From Solobacterium sp. UBA3691 (GTDB lineage: Bacteria; Bacillota_I; Bacilli_A; Erysipelotrichales; Erysipelotrichaceae): a DNA stretch of 64,000 bases. The translations under genes were made by a program, and so were the position numbers. Every line of letters starts with the position of its first letter. The stretch's first letter is position 1. Location of the stretch: assembly GCA_002372175.1 (NCBI GenBank), contig DFIS01000076.1:1-64000 (forward strand), in the 5' to 3' direction. This document shows positions 55,401 to 63,018 of the stretch, piece after piece. Under the pieces are notes generated by a model. That model saw only the letters and a program-made list of their open reading frames with translations. It made no database searches and was not told where the DNA came from.

Positions 55401-56347
55401 ATACAACCGGGAAGGATGAGATCTACCTGTTCAATGATGACCATGAACATGACTTCCTCCGCAAAGCACCGCAGATCACGGATATCATCGGCAGTGATGA
55501 TACGGAAAAAACCGTGAATCTTTTTAAACATCTGGAAGCACGCAAAGGCAGGCAGAAAAATACCTGTATACTGCTGATCACGGATCTTTACCGTTTTCTG
55601 CAGATCCATGAACAGTGTCTGCAGGAGCTGATCAGGATATGCGAAGGACGGCGGGATAAGCATATTCAGCTCTGTCTTTTTGCGGCTGATCAGCTGGCTG
55701 TACCATACCGTCTGCTTGTGCATTTCCGCTTTCGTACAGCCATGTATAACGATGATCTGCAGATGCTTTCAGCGATCTTTGAGACCCGTGTGCATTTTCC
55801 CGTCACCCACAAGCTTCACGGCCTGATCAGAACAAATGAGCTGCTGGAGTTTTGCTTTCCGGAGATCGGTACTGAGGAACTGGAAACACTCGTTATCTCC
55901 TGCCATGAACAGTACGGCAATAAAAAAGCGTATACGATCCCGGTCATGCCGGAGATCCTACGCTGTGATATGTATACGGAAGAAGGTATACCTCTGGGAA
56001 TGGATATACAGACGTATACGTGGATAACCCTGAGTGCCGGCGGTCTGATCGTGCTCTCGCTGTATGAAGAGGAAACGGATCTGTACTATGATGTTCTGCA
56101 GCGATACGGAGCGGAAAAGTACCAGAAAGAAACAGAGATCCGGGGGAAGATCGTATTTATGACATTGGATCAGTATGTACAGGAAGATATGAAGAACCGT
56201 TACCGCAGTGTGGATGTGCTGTTTATCGGTGAGGGGTTTCATGACCAGTATATTTTCCGGCTTCGCACAGGGCAGACGCTGGGGGCAGGCTGCGGCGTAT
56301 TGTACCGGCGGTCGGAGTGCAGGGTGATACGTTATGTACGCGGTTAA
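52484..56347 (+). CDS. essC: EssC/YukBA-like type VII secretion ATPase
   Basis: FtsK/SpoIIIE-clan motor of type VIIb secretion, 1287 aa, about 190 shorter than classical EssC. N-terminal FHA-like region (1-190), two TM segments (about 229-256 and 265-284), then ATPase D1: Walker A GTTGSGKS (K638), Walker B IIIDEFAEL (D751/E752), and VGRSLGIHLILSTQKPGG. D2 near 920-1080 and a shortened D3 near 1110-1287 lack GKS/GKT loops (FSPDRSVSEL, LSAGGLIVLS). GGAAGAG before ATG 52484 fixes the start; the longer frame overlaps the lipoprotein. Confidence 0.88.
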   Translation: MELYITEGTNVYTYTLTKDMHKVHILHREVYFIRRGEGYVFRISFPLTCAYHGILQGTEEITAENSRTGETAVIRTVRKDPEDIFSHYAVKKPVITIGSDENDDIVLQDQRILPSQFILDIGKAELRDTCTSGLLSRQGEITEMIILTDSIRISILALVFTVSKGIITIRNDHSVRVSLPPYRKRRPVSVCRTAERKTVGHVFRRADLPAGMVIELEEPLPFVQRERNPLIFMMGPALTMSMAAFSVGLLSIYNGWLNGRRITELLPMAVLPLTMVISALIWNPMQRLYDRRKEKKLLNERQFRYEEYLDHLREGRERYLQETEQHLEELLPGMAAVCGLRERYVYSKHSGDEDFLWIRLGTGEKIYDLSYTCSFHPAYNDPLQPVIRELTDGEVHGYGIISKCIRGKTVSLCGSDSLLYRILSQLSCFWSPAEIRIIFVSTPQTMDEMLWNRSIPHCLCAGIRCLVTDTVSASEVSTVLRSDQAYPVFVVIGREYREMISCEKPHTELIFHHGAHIQKADILISEDHSGIVYEAGRQQTYVPDVISDHDPLSFYYALSAYRLPEDNTDTVSHTFFGMYGVSGAEDLDIRGRWQNPPQSRGLTAYLGHDRNGQLITLDLHESGQGPHGLIAGTTGSGKSMLLMTLILSLAVNYRPRDLQFVLIDFKGGGSVAAFDNASWHLPHLAGVLSNLDEYELERSRYSFHLEAQRRERLFRELGDISKQPVLDLQMYRENLKDSGLPDLCELVIIIDEFAELKKEYPEYLKDLVSMARVGRSLGIHLILSTQKPGGIVDEQIWANSRFKIALRVQDKADSKEILHAEDAVYLREPGSFILLCDDLSVQGQCGYVNALTGDDMSEVVLTDRMLHSLRSRRLSEQTEVTQLREVMAEIISVHTEISDEVFPLWLPPIRRIEKAEVTAGNRMIFGIADDFKRRQRKLLSYALEEDVSVIIFSPDRSVSELYLRYLLYQFLENTTGKDEIYLFNDDHEHDFLRKAPQITDIIGSDDTEKTVNLFKHLEARKGRQKNTCILLITDLYRFLQIHEQCLQELIRICEGRRDKHIQLCLFAADQLAVPYRLLVHFRFRTAMYNDDLQMLSAIFETRVHFPVTHKLHGLIRTNELLEFCFPEIGTEELETLVISCHEQYGNKKAYTIPVMPEILRCDMYTEEGIPLGMDIQTYTWITLSAGGLIVLSLYEEETDLYYDVLQRYGAEKYQKETEIRGKIVFMTLDQYVQEDMKNRYRSVDVLFIGEGFHDQYIFRLRTGQTLGAGCGVLYRRSECRVIRYVRG

Positions 56348-56585
56348 GTCGGTACATGTGATCGTCAGGCTGGCAGTCTTTGATGAGATCCATGAAGCAT
56401 ATTTCTCTGCTGAACATACTCTGTATGACAATCTGAAGATACTCTGCAGTTTATGCGGTCATGAAAAGTATCTCTCGGAAAACAGTATTATCGTATATGA
56501 TCTGCATACGCATGAGGAATACAGTCTTCTCGACAGGCTGGATATGATGCATATGCGGGATGAGACTATTCTGATCGTCATCTAG
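56334..56585 (+). CDS. YukD/EsaB-like ubiquitin-fold protein
   Basis: Small 83-aa protein with the length and strand pattern of YukD/EsaB: VHVIVRLAVF at the start, a central helix (LYDNLKILCSL) and a C-terminal hydrophobic strand (ETILIVI). YukD is needed for type VII secretion in Bacillus. Overlaps essC by 14 nt. Its stop overlaps that of the convergent radical SAM gene by 4 nt. Confidence 0.7.
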   Translation: MYAVKSVHVIVRLAVFDEIHEAYFSAEHTLYDNLKILCSLCGHEKYLSENSIIVYDLHTHEEYSLLDRLDMMHMRDETILIVI

Positions 56586-57415
56586 ACTTTGAAGCGACGG
56601 CGGTATGTACAGCGGCGGCAGAGGTCTTCCGTAATACGGTGACTGCGGAATCCTTCGGTCAGGCTGATATACCGGGGTGTCTTAAGAATCTCTGCCAGCG
56701 GTGTATCAAAGATATTGCCGAGAGAAATTCTGCCGCCGGCATCCAGACAGCATGGAACGACCGTACCATTACTCAGGACAGCCAGCTGATCAATACCGCC
56801 GTGGCATCTGCCGTGTACGGTCTCATCTTCGGAGAGCGGATCCGGCCAGACAAAAAGACCTTCATAGGATACATAGACATTCGGCATCAGCCGGTAACTG
56901 TTTTTGCGGTTTGTCCCGGAAAACGGATAGGTACTGCGCAGTTCCTGTTCATATGATGCGATCTGCGGATCCTTCAGGGTATCTGCCCAGAAGCGCAGTT
57001 CAGTCACGAATCTGCCTGCCGATGATGCCTGCGCAATAAAGCTTCTGACAGCTGCAAAGACCTGATCTCTCTGACCGGCAGGCTGATAGGGAAGACTCTG
57101 CAGGGAAAAGGAAACTCTGCGGATACAGGGATGACGGAACAGCTCGTCATACTGTTCCGTACACGAGCCGTTGGCCACAAGCTGTACATGCATATGATAC
57201 TGATCGCACAGATCCAGAACTCCGGAGAAATCAGGATGCAGCATCGGTTCTCCGAGAACATGCAGATAGATATACTGTGTATACGCAGAGACTTGCATCA
57301 GCACATGCTCAAATTCATGAAGGGTCATACTGCGTGCTTCCCTGGTATGATCCGTACAGAATGCACACTGCAGTCCGCAAATATTTGTGATCTCGATATA
57401 GATACGTTTGAACAT
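56582..57415 (-). CDS. Radical SAM/SPASM-like protein
   Basis: Radical SAM enzyme of 277 aa. The CxxxCxxC site is C13-G-L-Q-C17-A-F-C20 near the N-terminus. The C-terminus has a short SPASM-type cysteine set (CHGG, VVPCCLDAGG, LCRRCTY) and SLGNIFDTPLAEIL. Many such enzymes modify peptides or proteins. No RiPP precursor is adjacent. It is the only minus-strand gene in the region and converges on the type VII genes with a 4-nt overlap. Confidence 0.88.
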   Translation of the reverse strand: MFKRIYIEITNICGLQCAFCTDHTREARSMTLHEFEHVLMQVSAYTQYIYLHVLGEPMLHPDFSGVLDLCDQYHMHVQLVANGSCTEQYDELFRHPCIRRVSFSLQSLPYQPAGQRDQVFAAVRSFIAQASSAGRFVTELRFWADTLKDPQIASYEQELRSTYPFSGTNRKNSYRLMPNVYVSYEGLFVWPDPLSEDETVHGRCHGGIDQLAVLSNGTVVPCCLDAGGRISLGNIFDTPLAEILKTPRYISLTEGFRSHRITEDLCRRCTYRRRFKV

Positions 57416-57430
57416 ACTTATACTCTATCA
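57415..57430 (-). promoter_or_regulatory. Extended -10 promoter of the radical SAM gene, leaderless
   Basis: On the minus strand TGATAGAGT (hexamer 57427 to 57422) ends 6 nt before the ATG at 57415. No ribosome binding site. Confidence 0.55.
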
Positions 57431-57475
57431 AAAAGAGTGCAGGAATGACACATGGATAAAATACCGGGATTACAG

Positions 57476-57481
57476 TATAAT
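57476..57481 (+). promoter_or_regulatory. truB promoter, short leader
   Basis: Perfect TATAAT at 57476-57481 and TGGATA (57453-57458) 17 nt upstream. ATG 57494 is 13 nt past the box, giving a leader of about 6 nt. Confidence 0.55.
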
Positions 57482-57493
57482 CGTACTGGAGTT

Positions 57494-58339
57494 ATGAACG
57501 GAATCGTACTTTTAAACAAACCGGAGGAAATGACATCGTTTTCGGCTGCCGCAAAATGCCGGCGGATCCTGGGAGAGAAGAAGGCCGGACATACAGGTAC
57601 ACTGGACCCGAATGCGACCGGTCTGATGATCATCCTGCTGGGGCATTCAACAAAGCTGCTGCCGTACTGTATTGCCGATCACAAGAGATATACAGCGGAG
57701 TTTCGCATGGGGCTAGTTTCCGATACTGAAGATATCTGGGGAAATGTACAGTCAGGCAGGAACCCGCGTTTTCATGATGAAGCAGAGCTGCAGAAGAATG
57801 TCCGTGCCTTTACCGGTGATCTGATGCAGGTGCCGCCGATGTACTCCGCCAAAAAGCAGAACGGCAGAAAACTCTATGAATTAGCACGCAAAGGGATGGA
57901 AGTGGAACGCAAAGCTGTACCGGTCACGGTCGAAGAACTCTCTGTCGTACATCTGGCAGATGATCTATACCGCATGCAGGCAACTGTCTCTTCAGGAACA
58001 TATATCCGCACGCTGATCACCGACTTCTGCCAGGCACTGGGGGAAGACGCCGTCATGACAAAGCTGTGCCGCACCGGCATCGGTCCCTTTGATCTGTCGG
58101 AAGCATACACTTTTGAAGACCTGCAGAACGGTAAATACACTCTGACAGATCCTGTCAGGGTGATCAACCCGAAGTATCCTGTGCTAGAGACGGATGATCC
58201 GCAGGCAGTCAGAAACGGACGTCCTGTCTTCTTGGATTCCAGGCAGGATATTGTATTATTAACGTATAAAGGAGATGTACTTGCGGCATATGAAAGACGG
58301 GAAGAGAACCGGTTTCACTGCCTGAGAGGATTATATTAA
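57494..58339 (+). CDS. truB: tRNA pseudouridine-55 synthase
   Basis: Makes Psi55 in the tRNA T loop, 281 aa. Start block MNGIVLLNKPEEMTSF and catalytic D38 in GHTGTLDPNATG are clear, plus PPMYSAKKQNG. ATG 57494 matches the family start; an upstream in-frame ATG (57452) precedes the promoter. Overlaps ribF by 1 nt. Normally follows rbfA. Confidence 0.95.
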   Translation: MNGIVLLNKPEEMTSFSAAAKCRRILGEKKAGHTGTLDPNATGLMIILLGHSTKLLPYCIADHKRYTAEFRMGLVSDTEDIWGNVQSGRNPRFHDEAELQKNVRAFTGDLMQVPPMYSAKKQNGRKLYELARKGMEVERKAVPVTVEELSVVHLADDLYRMQATVSSGTYIRTLITDFCQALGEDAVMTKLCRTGIGPFDLSEAYTFEDLQNGKYTLTDPVRVINPKYPVLETDDPQAVRNGRPVFLDSRQDIVLLTYKGDVLAAYERREENRFHCLRGLY

Positions 58340-59259
58340 TGAGGATCAGTTATATAGATATGAACAACCTGAAGAGATACCCGCTGCCTATGTGCGCCTG
58401 CATAGGCTATTTTGACGGTATTCATCTCGGGCATCAGAAACTGATCACAGCTACAAGAGAAATGGCTGAAAGATATCACTGTGATTCAGCCCTGATCACA
58501 TTTGATCCCGATCCCAGGGAAGTAACCGTCAGATACCCTGACGTGCATCATATCATGACCCTGAGACAGAAGATCAACAAGGCCATGGATCTCGGCATGG
58601 ACAATATCTATATTCTGAAGTTTACGGAAGAGATGTCGAGACTGTCACCCGAGGCATTTATCGAGATGCTGCTGAAAACATGTGATCTGAAAGGTCTTGT
58701 GTGCGGGTTTGATTTTCATTACGGATATAAAGGTCAGGGAAATGCGGAGACTCTGAAGACATGCGGGAAATTCGAGGTAGCCGTTATTGAACCGGTATCC
58801 GACAGCGGCGGCAAGATCTCCAGCACCCGTATTCAGCAGCTGATCAGAGACGGTGATGTATCTGCTGCCGAAAGACTGCTGGGTTCGCCGTATGAGGTCG
58901 AAGGCATCGTTATTGAAGGGCATCACAAGGGGACAGGTATCGGTTTTCCGACAGCCAATCTGCAGATCAGCACGGAATATGTAGCAATGCATCCAGGGGT
59001 TTATGCAGGATATGTCTGGGTCGACAGAAAACGTTACAGGGGTATGATCAACTTTGGCCATAATCCTACTTTTAACTATACGAACAAGTTATCTCTGGAG
59101 ATCCATCTGCTTGACTTTGAGGGAGATCTCTACGGCAAGCGTCTGCGTGTGCAGTTCAAGCATTTTCTGCGTGAAGAGAGACAGTTCAGGACGGTAGGCA
59201 ACCTGATCATGCAGCTGGAACAGGATAAGTTTGCCATCAAGAGATTATTATCGGTATGA
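58339..59259 (+). CDS. ribF: Riboflavin kinase / FAD synthetase
   Basis: Bifunctional enzyme making FMN and FAD, 306 aa. N-terminal nucleotidyltransferase has GYFDGIHLGHQKLI (HxGH) and SSTRIQQLI; C-terminal kinase has GTGIGFPTANL and YAGYVWVDRKRYRGMINFG. GAGAGGA precedes ATG. Neighbour order truB-ribF is standard. Confidence 0.95.
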   Translation: MRISYIDMNNLKRYPLPMCACIGYFDGIHLGHQKLITATREMAERYHCDSALITFDPDPREVTVRYPDVHHIMTLRQKINKAMDLGMDNIYILKFTEEMSRLSPEAFIEMLLKTCDLKGLVCGFDFHYGYKGQGNAETLKTCGKFEVAVIEPVSDSGGKISSTRIQQLIRDGDVSAAERLLGSPYEVEGIVIEGHHKGTGIGFPTANLQISTEYVAMHPGVYAGYVWVDRKRYRGMINFGHNPTFNYTNKLSLEIHLLDFEGDLYGKRLRVQFKHFLREERQFRTVGNLIMQLEQDKFAIKRLLSV

Positions 59260-60569
59260 TCAGTGAACAGTATTCGGAAATGATGAAGGAGCTTCTGGGC
59301 TCACGATATCAGGAATATGAAGATCTGCTGAAGGAAAAGCCATACCGCGGCTACAGGATCAATCATCTGAAGATCGATGATGATACCTTCTTTTCGCTGT
59401 ACGGGCTGTCCCATCAGAAGATTCCTTTTATACGTCATGGGTATTACTATCAGGATTCAGCGGCGATCGGCAATCTTTCTGCTTATCGTGCAGGTCTGAT
59501 CTATTCACAGGAACCCAGTGCCATGGCACCGGCAGAACTGCTGGATCCTCAGCCCGGAGAGAATGTGCTTGATCTCTGCGCAGCACCGGGGTCCAAGAGT
59601 ACGCAGATCGCGGAGATGATGCAGAACAGGGGATTGCTTGTGGTAAATGAGATCAATCCCGACAGAGCCCGCATTCTGCTTGAGAATATCGAAAGACACG
59701 GGGCCGAGAACTGCATCGTGCTGAATGCCTCACCAAAACAGATTGCGGAGAGATTTACATCCTTCTTTGATAGAGTTCTTGTCGATGCGCCGTGCTCTGG
59801 AGAAGGCATGCTGAGACGTGAGGAAGAGGCAGAGAGCAACTGGTCTTTTGCCAATGTCAGAGAATGCGCTGTACGTCAGCGGCTGATCCTTGAGAGTGCA
59901 CTTTTGACACTGAAGGAAGAGGGGATTCTGGTCTACAGTACATGTACGTTTAATACGATCGAAAACGAAGAAGTGATCCGCGGTTTTCTTGCCGATCATC
60001 CGGAAGTAGAACTGTATCCTTCCGGGGAACTGGATACGAATAACAGTGTATTTAAAAGAGAACCGGGAATGTACCGGATCCTGCCCATGGACGGCGGTGA
60101 AGGACAGTTTATGTGCCGTATGCGTCTTCGCACACAGATACATGCACCTGTAAAGATGAGATACCTGCGTACGTCGCTTCCCGTAAGAGAAGCTTTTGCT
60201 GTCCTGGACCCGCTTGTGCACCGCTTTGCATATTACACGGAGACAGGCGGTTATCTCTACGGCAGTGACCAGCCGTTTCCCGATCTTTCCTGTCTTCATG
60301 TCATGCGTGAATTTGTCCGTCTTGCGGAAGAAAGAAAAAACAGATATGAACCTGATCATGCTCTGGCATTATTGAGGGATCCCGGCAGTATAATAGAATT
60401 GACAGAAGAAGAATATACAAAATACATCAGCGGTGAAGTACTGATGAAAGCAGCAGAACGCGGTTATCATACCGCAGCCAGAAACGGCTTCGGCATCGGT
60501 CTTGTCAAAGCAGACGGTACTTCGCTGAAAAACAGATATCCTAAACAATACAGGATCAGACAGAGGTAA
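59256..60569 (+). CDS. RsmF-like rRNA m5C methyltransferase
   Basis: SAM-dependent 5-methylcytosine methyltransferase of the RsmB/RsmF/NOP2 group, 437 aa. SAM motif I in LDLCAAPGSKSTQIAEMM; DAPCSGEGMLRR (catalytic Cys) and YSTCTFNTIENE. The C-terminal ~130 residues form an RsmF-type RNA-binding extension. Target is probably 16S or 23S rRNA. Overlaps ribF by 4 nt. Confidence 0.88.
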   Translation: MISEQYSEMMKELLGSRYQEYEDLLKEKPYRGYRINHLKIDDDTFFSLYGLSHQKIPFIRHGYYYQDSAAIGNLSAYRAGLIYSQEPSAMAPAELLDPQPGENVLDLCAAPGSKSTQIAEMMQNRGLLVVNEINPDRARILLENIERHGAENCIVLNASPKQIAERFTSFFDRVLVDAPCSGEGMLRREEEAESNWSFANVRECAVRQRLILESALLTLKEEGILVYSTCTFNTIENEEVIRGFLADHPEVELYPSGELDTNNSVFKREPGMYRILPMDGGEGQFMCRMRLRTQIHAPVKMRYLRTSLPVREAFAVLDPLVHRFAYYTETGGYLYGSDQPFPDLSCLHVMREFVRLAEERKNRYEPDHALALLRDPGSIIELTEEEYTKYISGEVLMKAAERGYHTAARNGFGIGLVKADGTSLKNRYPKQYRIRQR

Positions 60570-60571
60570 AA

Positions 60572-61942
60572 ATGACACTGCAGTTATTTGACTTTATCGA
60601 AGATACGATGCACGAGTATGAACGCAGGTATGCTTCTTTTGAGTATGCCGAAAAAGTTCTGAAGAGTGCCTTTACAGAGATCATTGACGGATACGGAATG
60701 ACCGGTGTGACGGTACATTCCCGTATTAAAAGCTATGACAGCCTGAAGGAGAAACTGCTCCGCAACAAGTTCTACCGGAACTGCAGGAACGGTGAAGAAG
60801 CACTTGCCAACATGCATGATCTTGTCGGCGTGACTCTGGAATGCCAGTTTATCCGCAATGAAGTAGAGATATACAACCGGCTGATGACATCCTTTTCCCG
60901 CACACCGCTGGGACTGTCATCCTGTGCCGAATACCCGGCTGTCTATCTGAACCTGGATATGATCCAGCCGCAGCTGCAGCGCAACGGCTTTACGATCTAC
61001 CGTATTGACGGCTTCTACGACTTTAACGGAGAGAAGATCTGTTTTGAACTGCAGATCAAAGCTCTGGTACACCGTTTCTGGAGTGAGATCGAGCATAAAG
61101 TTGTATACAAGAATCCGGACTTTGTCAGTTATGACAGATTTATCAAGGATATTCTGAGCTCTGTGAGAGATAATCTCGATATCGTTGACAGACAGCTGGA
61201 ACTGATCTATGACCAGATCAGCATTGATACGGCCAATAAGGGCATAGGCTTCAGTGAGACGGAATTCAAGCGTCTGACGGCTTCTTCGATCAGCAGACTG
61301 ATCAACCAGAAGCTGAATCAGAGTCTGGGCTTTACACTGGATTTCAAGAATGCTTCGGCAATGCTTGCACAGTATGTATATATCCGTGAATTTATCAATG
61401 CGGAAGATCCCAAGCGCAAGATGCTTGACTACTTTGAGCATCTGAACATGCTGGCATCATCAGAGATGGACTTTACGCAGCAGATCATCCTCGACGGGGA
61501 ATACAGCAGCACGATTCCGTTCTGTGACCGTCTCGGCAAATACTTCTGTGAGATGATCAATACGGACTTTGAGTGGCATGTCTTCTTTATCGCTCTCTTC
61601 AGCGTTCAGTCAGGTTCGCCGTCAAAAGAACTGAATGATTTCACTGAGACCATGCGCTATCTGCTGGTGCAGCCGATGAACTGCCGTGATCTGTTTCCTG
61701 CGTTCAGTGCGGATGCCAGAAAAGAAGTGCTGGATGCCCTGGAACTCACACTCGCAGATATCATAATTAACAATGTAGGAATCCGTCTTGCCGATGAAGA
61801 AACGGTATATCATATTTCAGATGTCTACCGGATGTTCATGCTGGAAGTCGAAGAGACATACAAACAGCCGCAGAAGATCCTGGATGATCTTGGAACCCTG
61901 AAACTGATGATGCGCAGGCAAATCATGCGTAGGATCAAATGA
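60572..61942 (+). CDS. RelA/SpoT-domain protein with divergent nucleotide pocket
   Basis: 456-aa protein. Residues about 45-180 resemble the (p)ppGpp synthetase domain: R51-I-K53 to K61, D83-L-V-G86, E159-L-Q-I, and W170-S-E-I-E-H175 to Y179-K180. Changed positions: T88 for the usual Arg, NGF-TIYR for NGY-xSIH (Tyr to Phe, His to Arg), and QIKA for QIRT. The last ~270 residues are helical and unrecognised. No HD hydrolase, TGS or ACT domain. AGAGGTAAAA precedes ATG. May be inactive or have another nucleotide product. Confidence 0.7.
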   Translation: MTLQLFDFIEDTMHEYERRYASFEYAEKVLKSAFTEIIDGYGMTGVTVHSRIKSYDSLKEKLLRNKFYRNCRNGEEALANMHDLVGVTLECQFIRNEVEIYNRLMTSFSRTPLGLSSCAEYPAVYLNLDMIQPQLQRNGFTIYRIDGFYDFNGEKICFELQIKALVHRFWSEIEHKVVYKNPDFVSYDRFIKDILSSVRDNLDIVDRQLELIYDQISIDTANKGIGFSETEFKRLTASSISRLINQKLNQSLGFTLDFKNASAMLAQYVYIREFINAEDPKRKMLDYFEHLNMLASSEMDFTQQIILDGEYSSTIPFCDRLGKYFCEMINTDFEWHVFFIALFSVQSGSPSKELNDFTETMRYLLVQPMNCRDLFPAFSADARKEVLDALELTLADIIINNVGIRLADEETVYHISDVYRMFMLEVEETYKQPQKILDDLGTLKLMMRRQIMRRIK

Positions 61943-61946
61943 ACCG

Positions 61947-61955
61947 TGTTATAAT
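61947..61955 (+). promoter_or_regulatory. Promoter of the second Asp23 gene
   Basis: TGTTATAAT, a full extended -10 (hexamer 61950-61955), immediately after the previous stop. Leader of about 12 nt contains AGAGGTAA. Confidence 0.7.
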
Positions 61956-61973
61956 ACGGAAGAGGTAAATACT

Positions 61974-62297
61974 ATGGCACAAGATTATGTAATTTTACAT
62001 GAGAAGTCTGATAACGGACTTATCGCAATAAACAAATCGGTATTCCATGCGATCTCTGAGATCTCGATCGGCGAAGTGGAATACGCTATGCTGAACAACT
62101 CAACATTCAACAAACCCCTGCAGGTACGCATCGTCAAGAATAAACTGGAGATCACTGCGGATATCAAGGTGCGCTACGGTGCCAATGTCAATACGACATG
62201 TGAGCTTGTACAGAACAGGATCTATGAGAATATTCTGTTTATGACAGGCTTTAAAGCCAGTGAAGTAACAGTCAATGTAGAAGGGTTTGAAATCTAG
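61974..62297 (+). CDS. Asp23/Gls24 family protein (second copy)
   Basis: Asp23 family protein, 107 aa. Blocks: LIAINKSVFHAISEISIGEV, EITADIKVRYGANVNTTC and a closing SEVTVNVEGFEI. Divergent from the 34109 copy and not linked to a FakA gene. Own promoter. Precedes the infC leader. Confidence 0.8.
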   Translation: MAQDYVILHEKSDNGLIAINKSVFHAISEISIGEVEYAMLNNSTFNKPLQVRIVKNKLEITADIKVRYGANVNTTCELVQNRIYENILFMTGFKASEVTVNVEGFEI

Positions 62298-62326
62298 TTG
62301 ACAAAGCATTAAATGTGTTGTTTAAT
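62298..62326 (+). promoter_or_regulatory. infC-rpmI-rplT promoter
   Basis: Perfect TTGACA (62298-62303), 17-nt spacer, TTTAAT (62321-62326). Start near 62333. The -35 directly follows the Asp23 stop codon. Confidence 0.85.
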
Positions 62327-62332
62327 TACTAA

Positions 62333-62458
62333 GTAATTCGGAAAGCAGAAGTACCGCTTCTCACCCGAGGTCCTTCGGATCTGGGTCAATGCCGTGATCA
62401 GTAATGATTTTTAAGGCAGGTGCGGTTTCTGTGCCTGCTTTCTTTATAGGAGGTATAC
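62333..62458 (+). promoter_or_regulatory. Structured infC leader (L20-type attenuator)
   Basis: 126-nt leader with hairpins at about 62346-62361 and 62363-62386 (ACCC..AGGTCC-TTC-GGATCTGGGT), then a terminator stem GCAGGTGC (62416-62423) / GTGCCTGC (62431-62438) and TTTCTTT. In Bacillota, L20 represses this operon through such a leader; that is inferred from position and architecture. Confidence 0.75.
62415..62445 (+). terminator. Attenuator terminator in the infC leader
   Basis: Eight-pair stem with two G-T wobbles and a 7-nt loop, followed by TTTCTTT, 13 nt before the infC start. Folding would control read-through into infC. Confidence 0.65.
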
Positions 62459-63016
62459 TTGCGCTACACAAAACCGAAAAGAAATGTACCAGAAGAAATG
62501 GTCAATGAGAACATTCGATTCCATGAAGTCCTTGTGATCGGACCTAACGGTGAGCAGCTTGGCGTCATGATGCGCAGAGAAGCGATCGAGAAAGCATACG
62601 AGATGAATCTTGATCTATTCTGTGTGGCACCGAATGCACAGCCCCCGGTTTGTAAGATCCTGGATTACGGAAGACATCACTTTAATGAGCAGAAAAAAGC
62701 CCGTGAAGCAAAGAAGAAACAGCATGTTACAGAAGTAAAACCGCTGCGTCTTTCTCCGGTCATTGATCAGCACGATTTTGATACAAAGCTCAAACAGGCT
62801 CGCAAATGGGCGGAAGAGGGGCAGAAAGTCAAGATCGACATGCGCTTCCGCGGACGTATGATCACCCGTAAGGAAGTCGGTGAGCAGATCATGAACAAGT
62901 TCATTGAGCAGATGGCAGAGTATGCGGTTGTAGATAAAGCACCTAGTATGGAAGGCAATACGATGTCTGTAGTATTATCCCCTAAAAAGAAGACGAAGCA
63001 GCGTGAGGAGGAATAG
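62459..63016 (+). CDS. infC: Translation initiation factor IF-3, TTG start
   Basis: IF-3 polices start-codon choice on the 30S subunit, 185 aa. VNENIRFHEVLVIGPNGEQLG and PVCKILDYGRHHFNEQKKAR are diagnostic. The start is TTG 62459 with AGGAGG 6 nt upstream, an uncommon codon in keeping with self-regulation by IF-3. Ends 2 nt before rpmI. Confidence 0.96.
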   Translation: MRYTKPKRNVPEEMVNENIRFHEVLVIGPNGEQLGVMMRREAIEKAYEMNLDLFCVAPNAQPPVCKILDYGRHHFNEQKKAREAKKKQHVTEVKPLRLSPVIDQHDFDTKLKQARKWAEEGQKVKIDMRFRGRMITRKEVGEQIMNKFIEQMAEYAVVDKAPSMEGNTMSVVLSPKKKTKQREEE

Positions 63017-63018
63017 AG

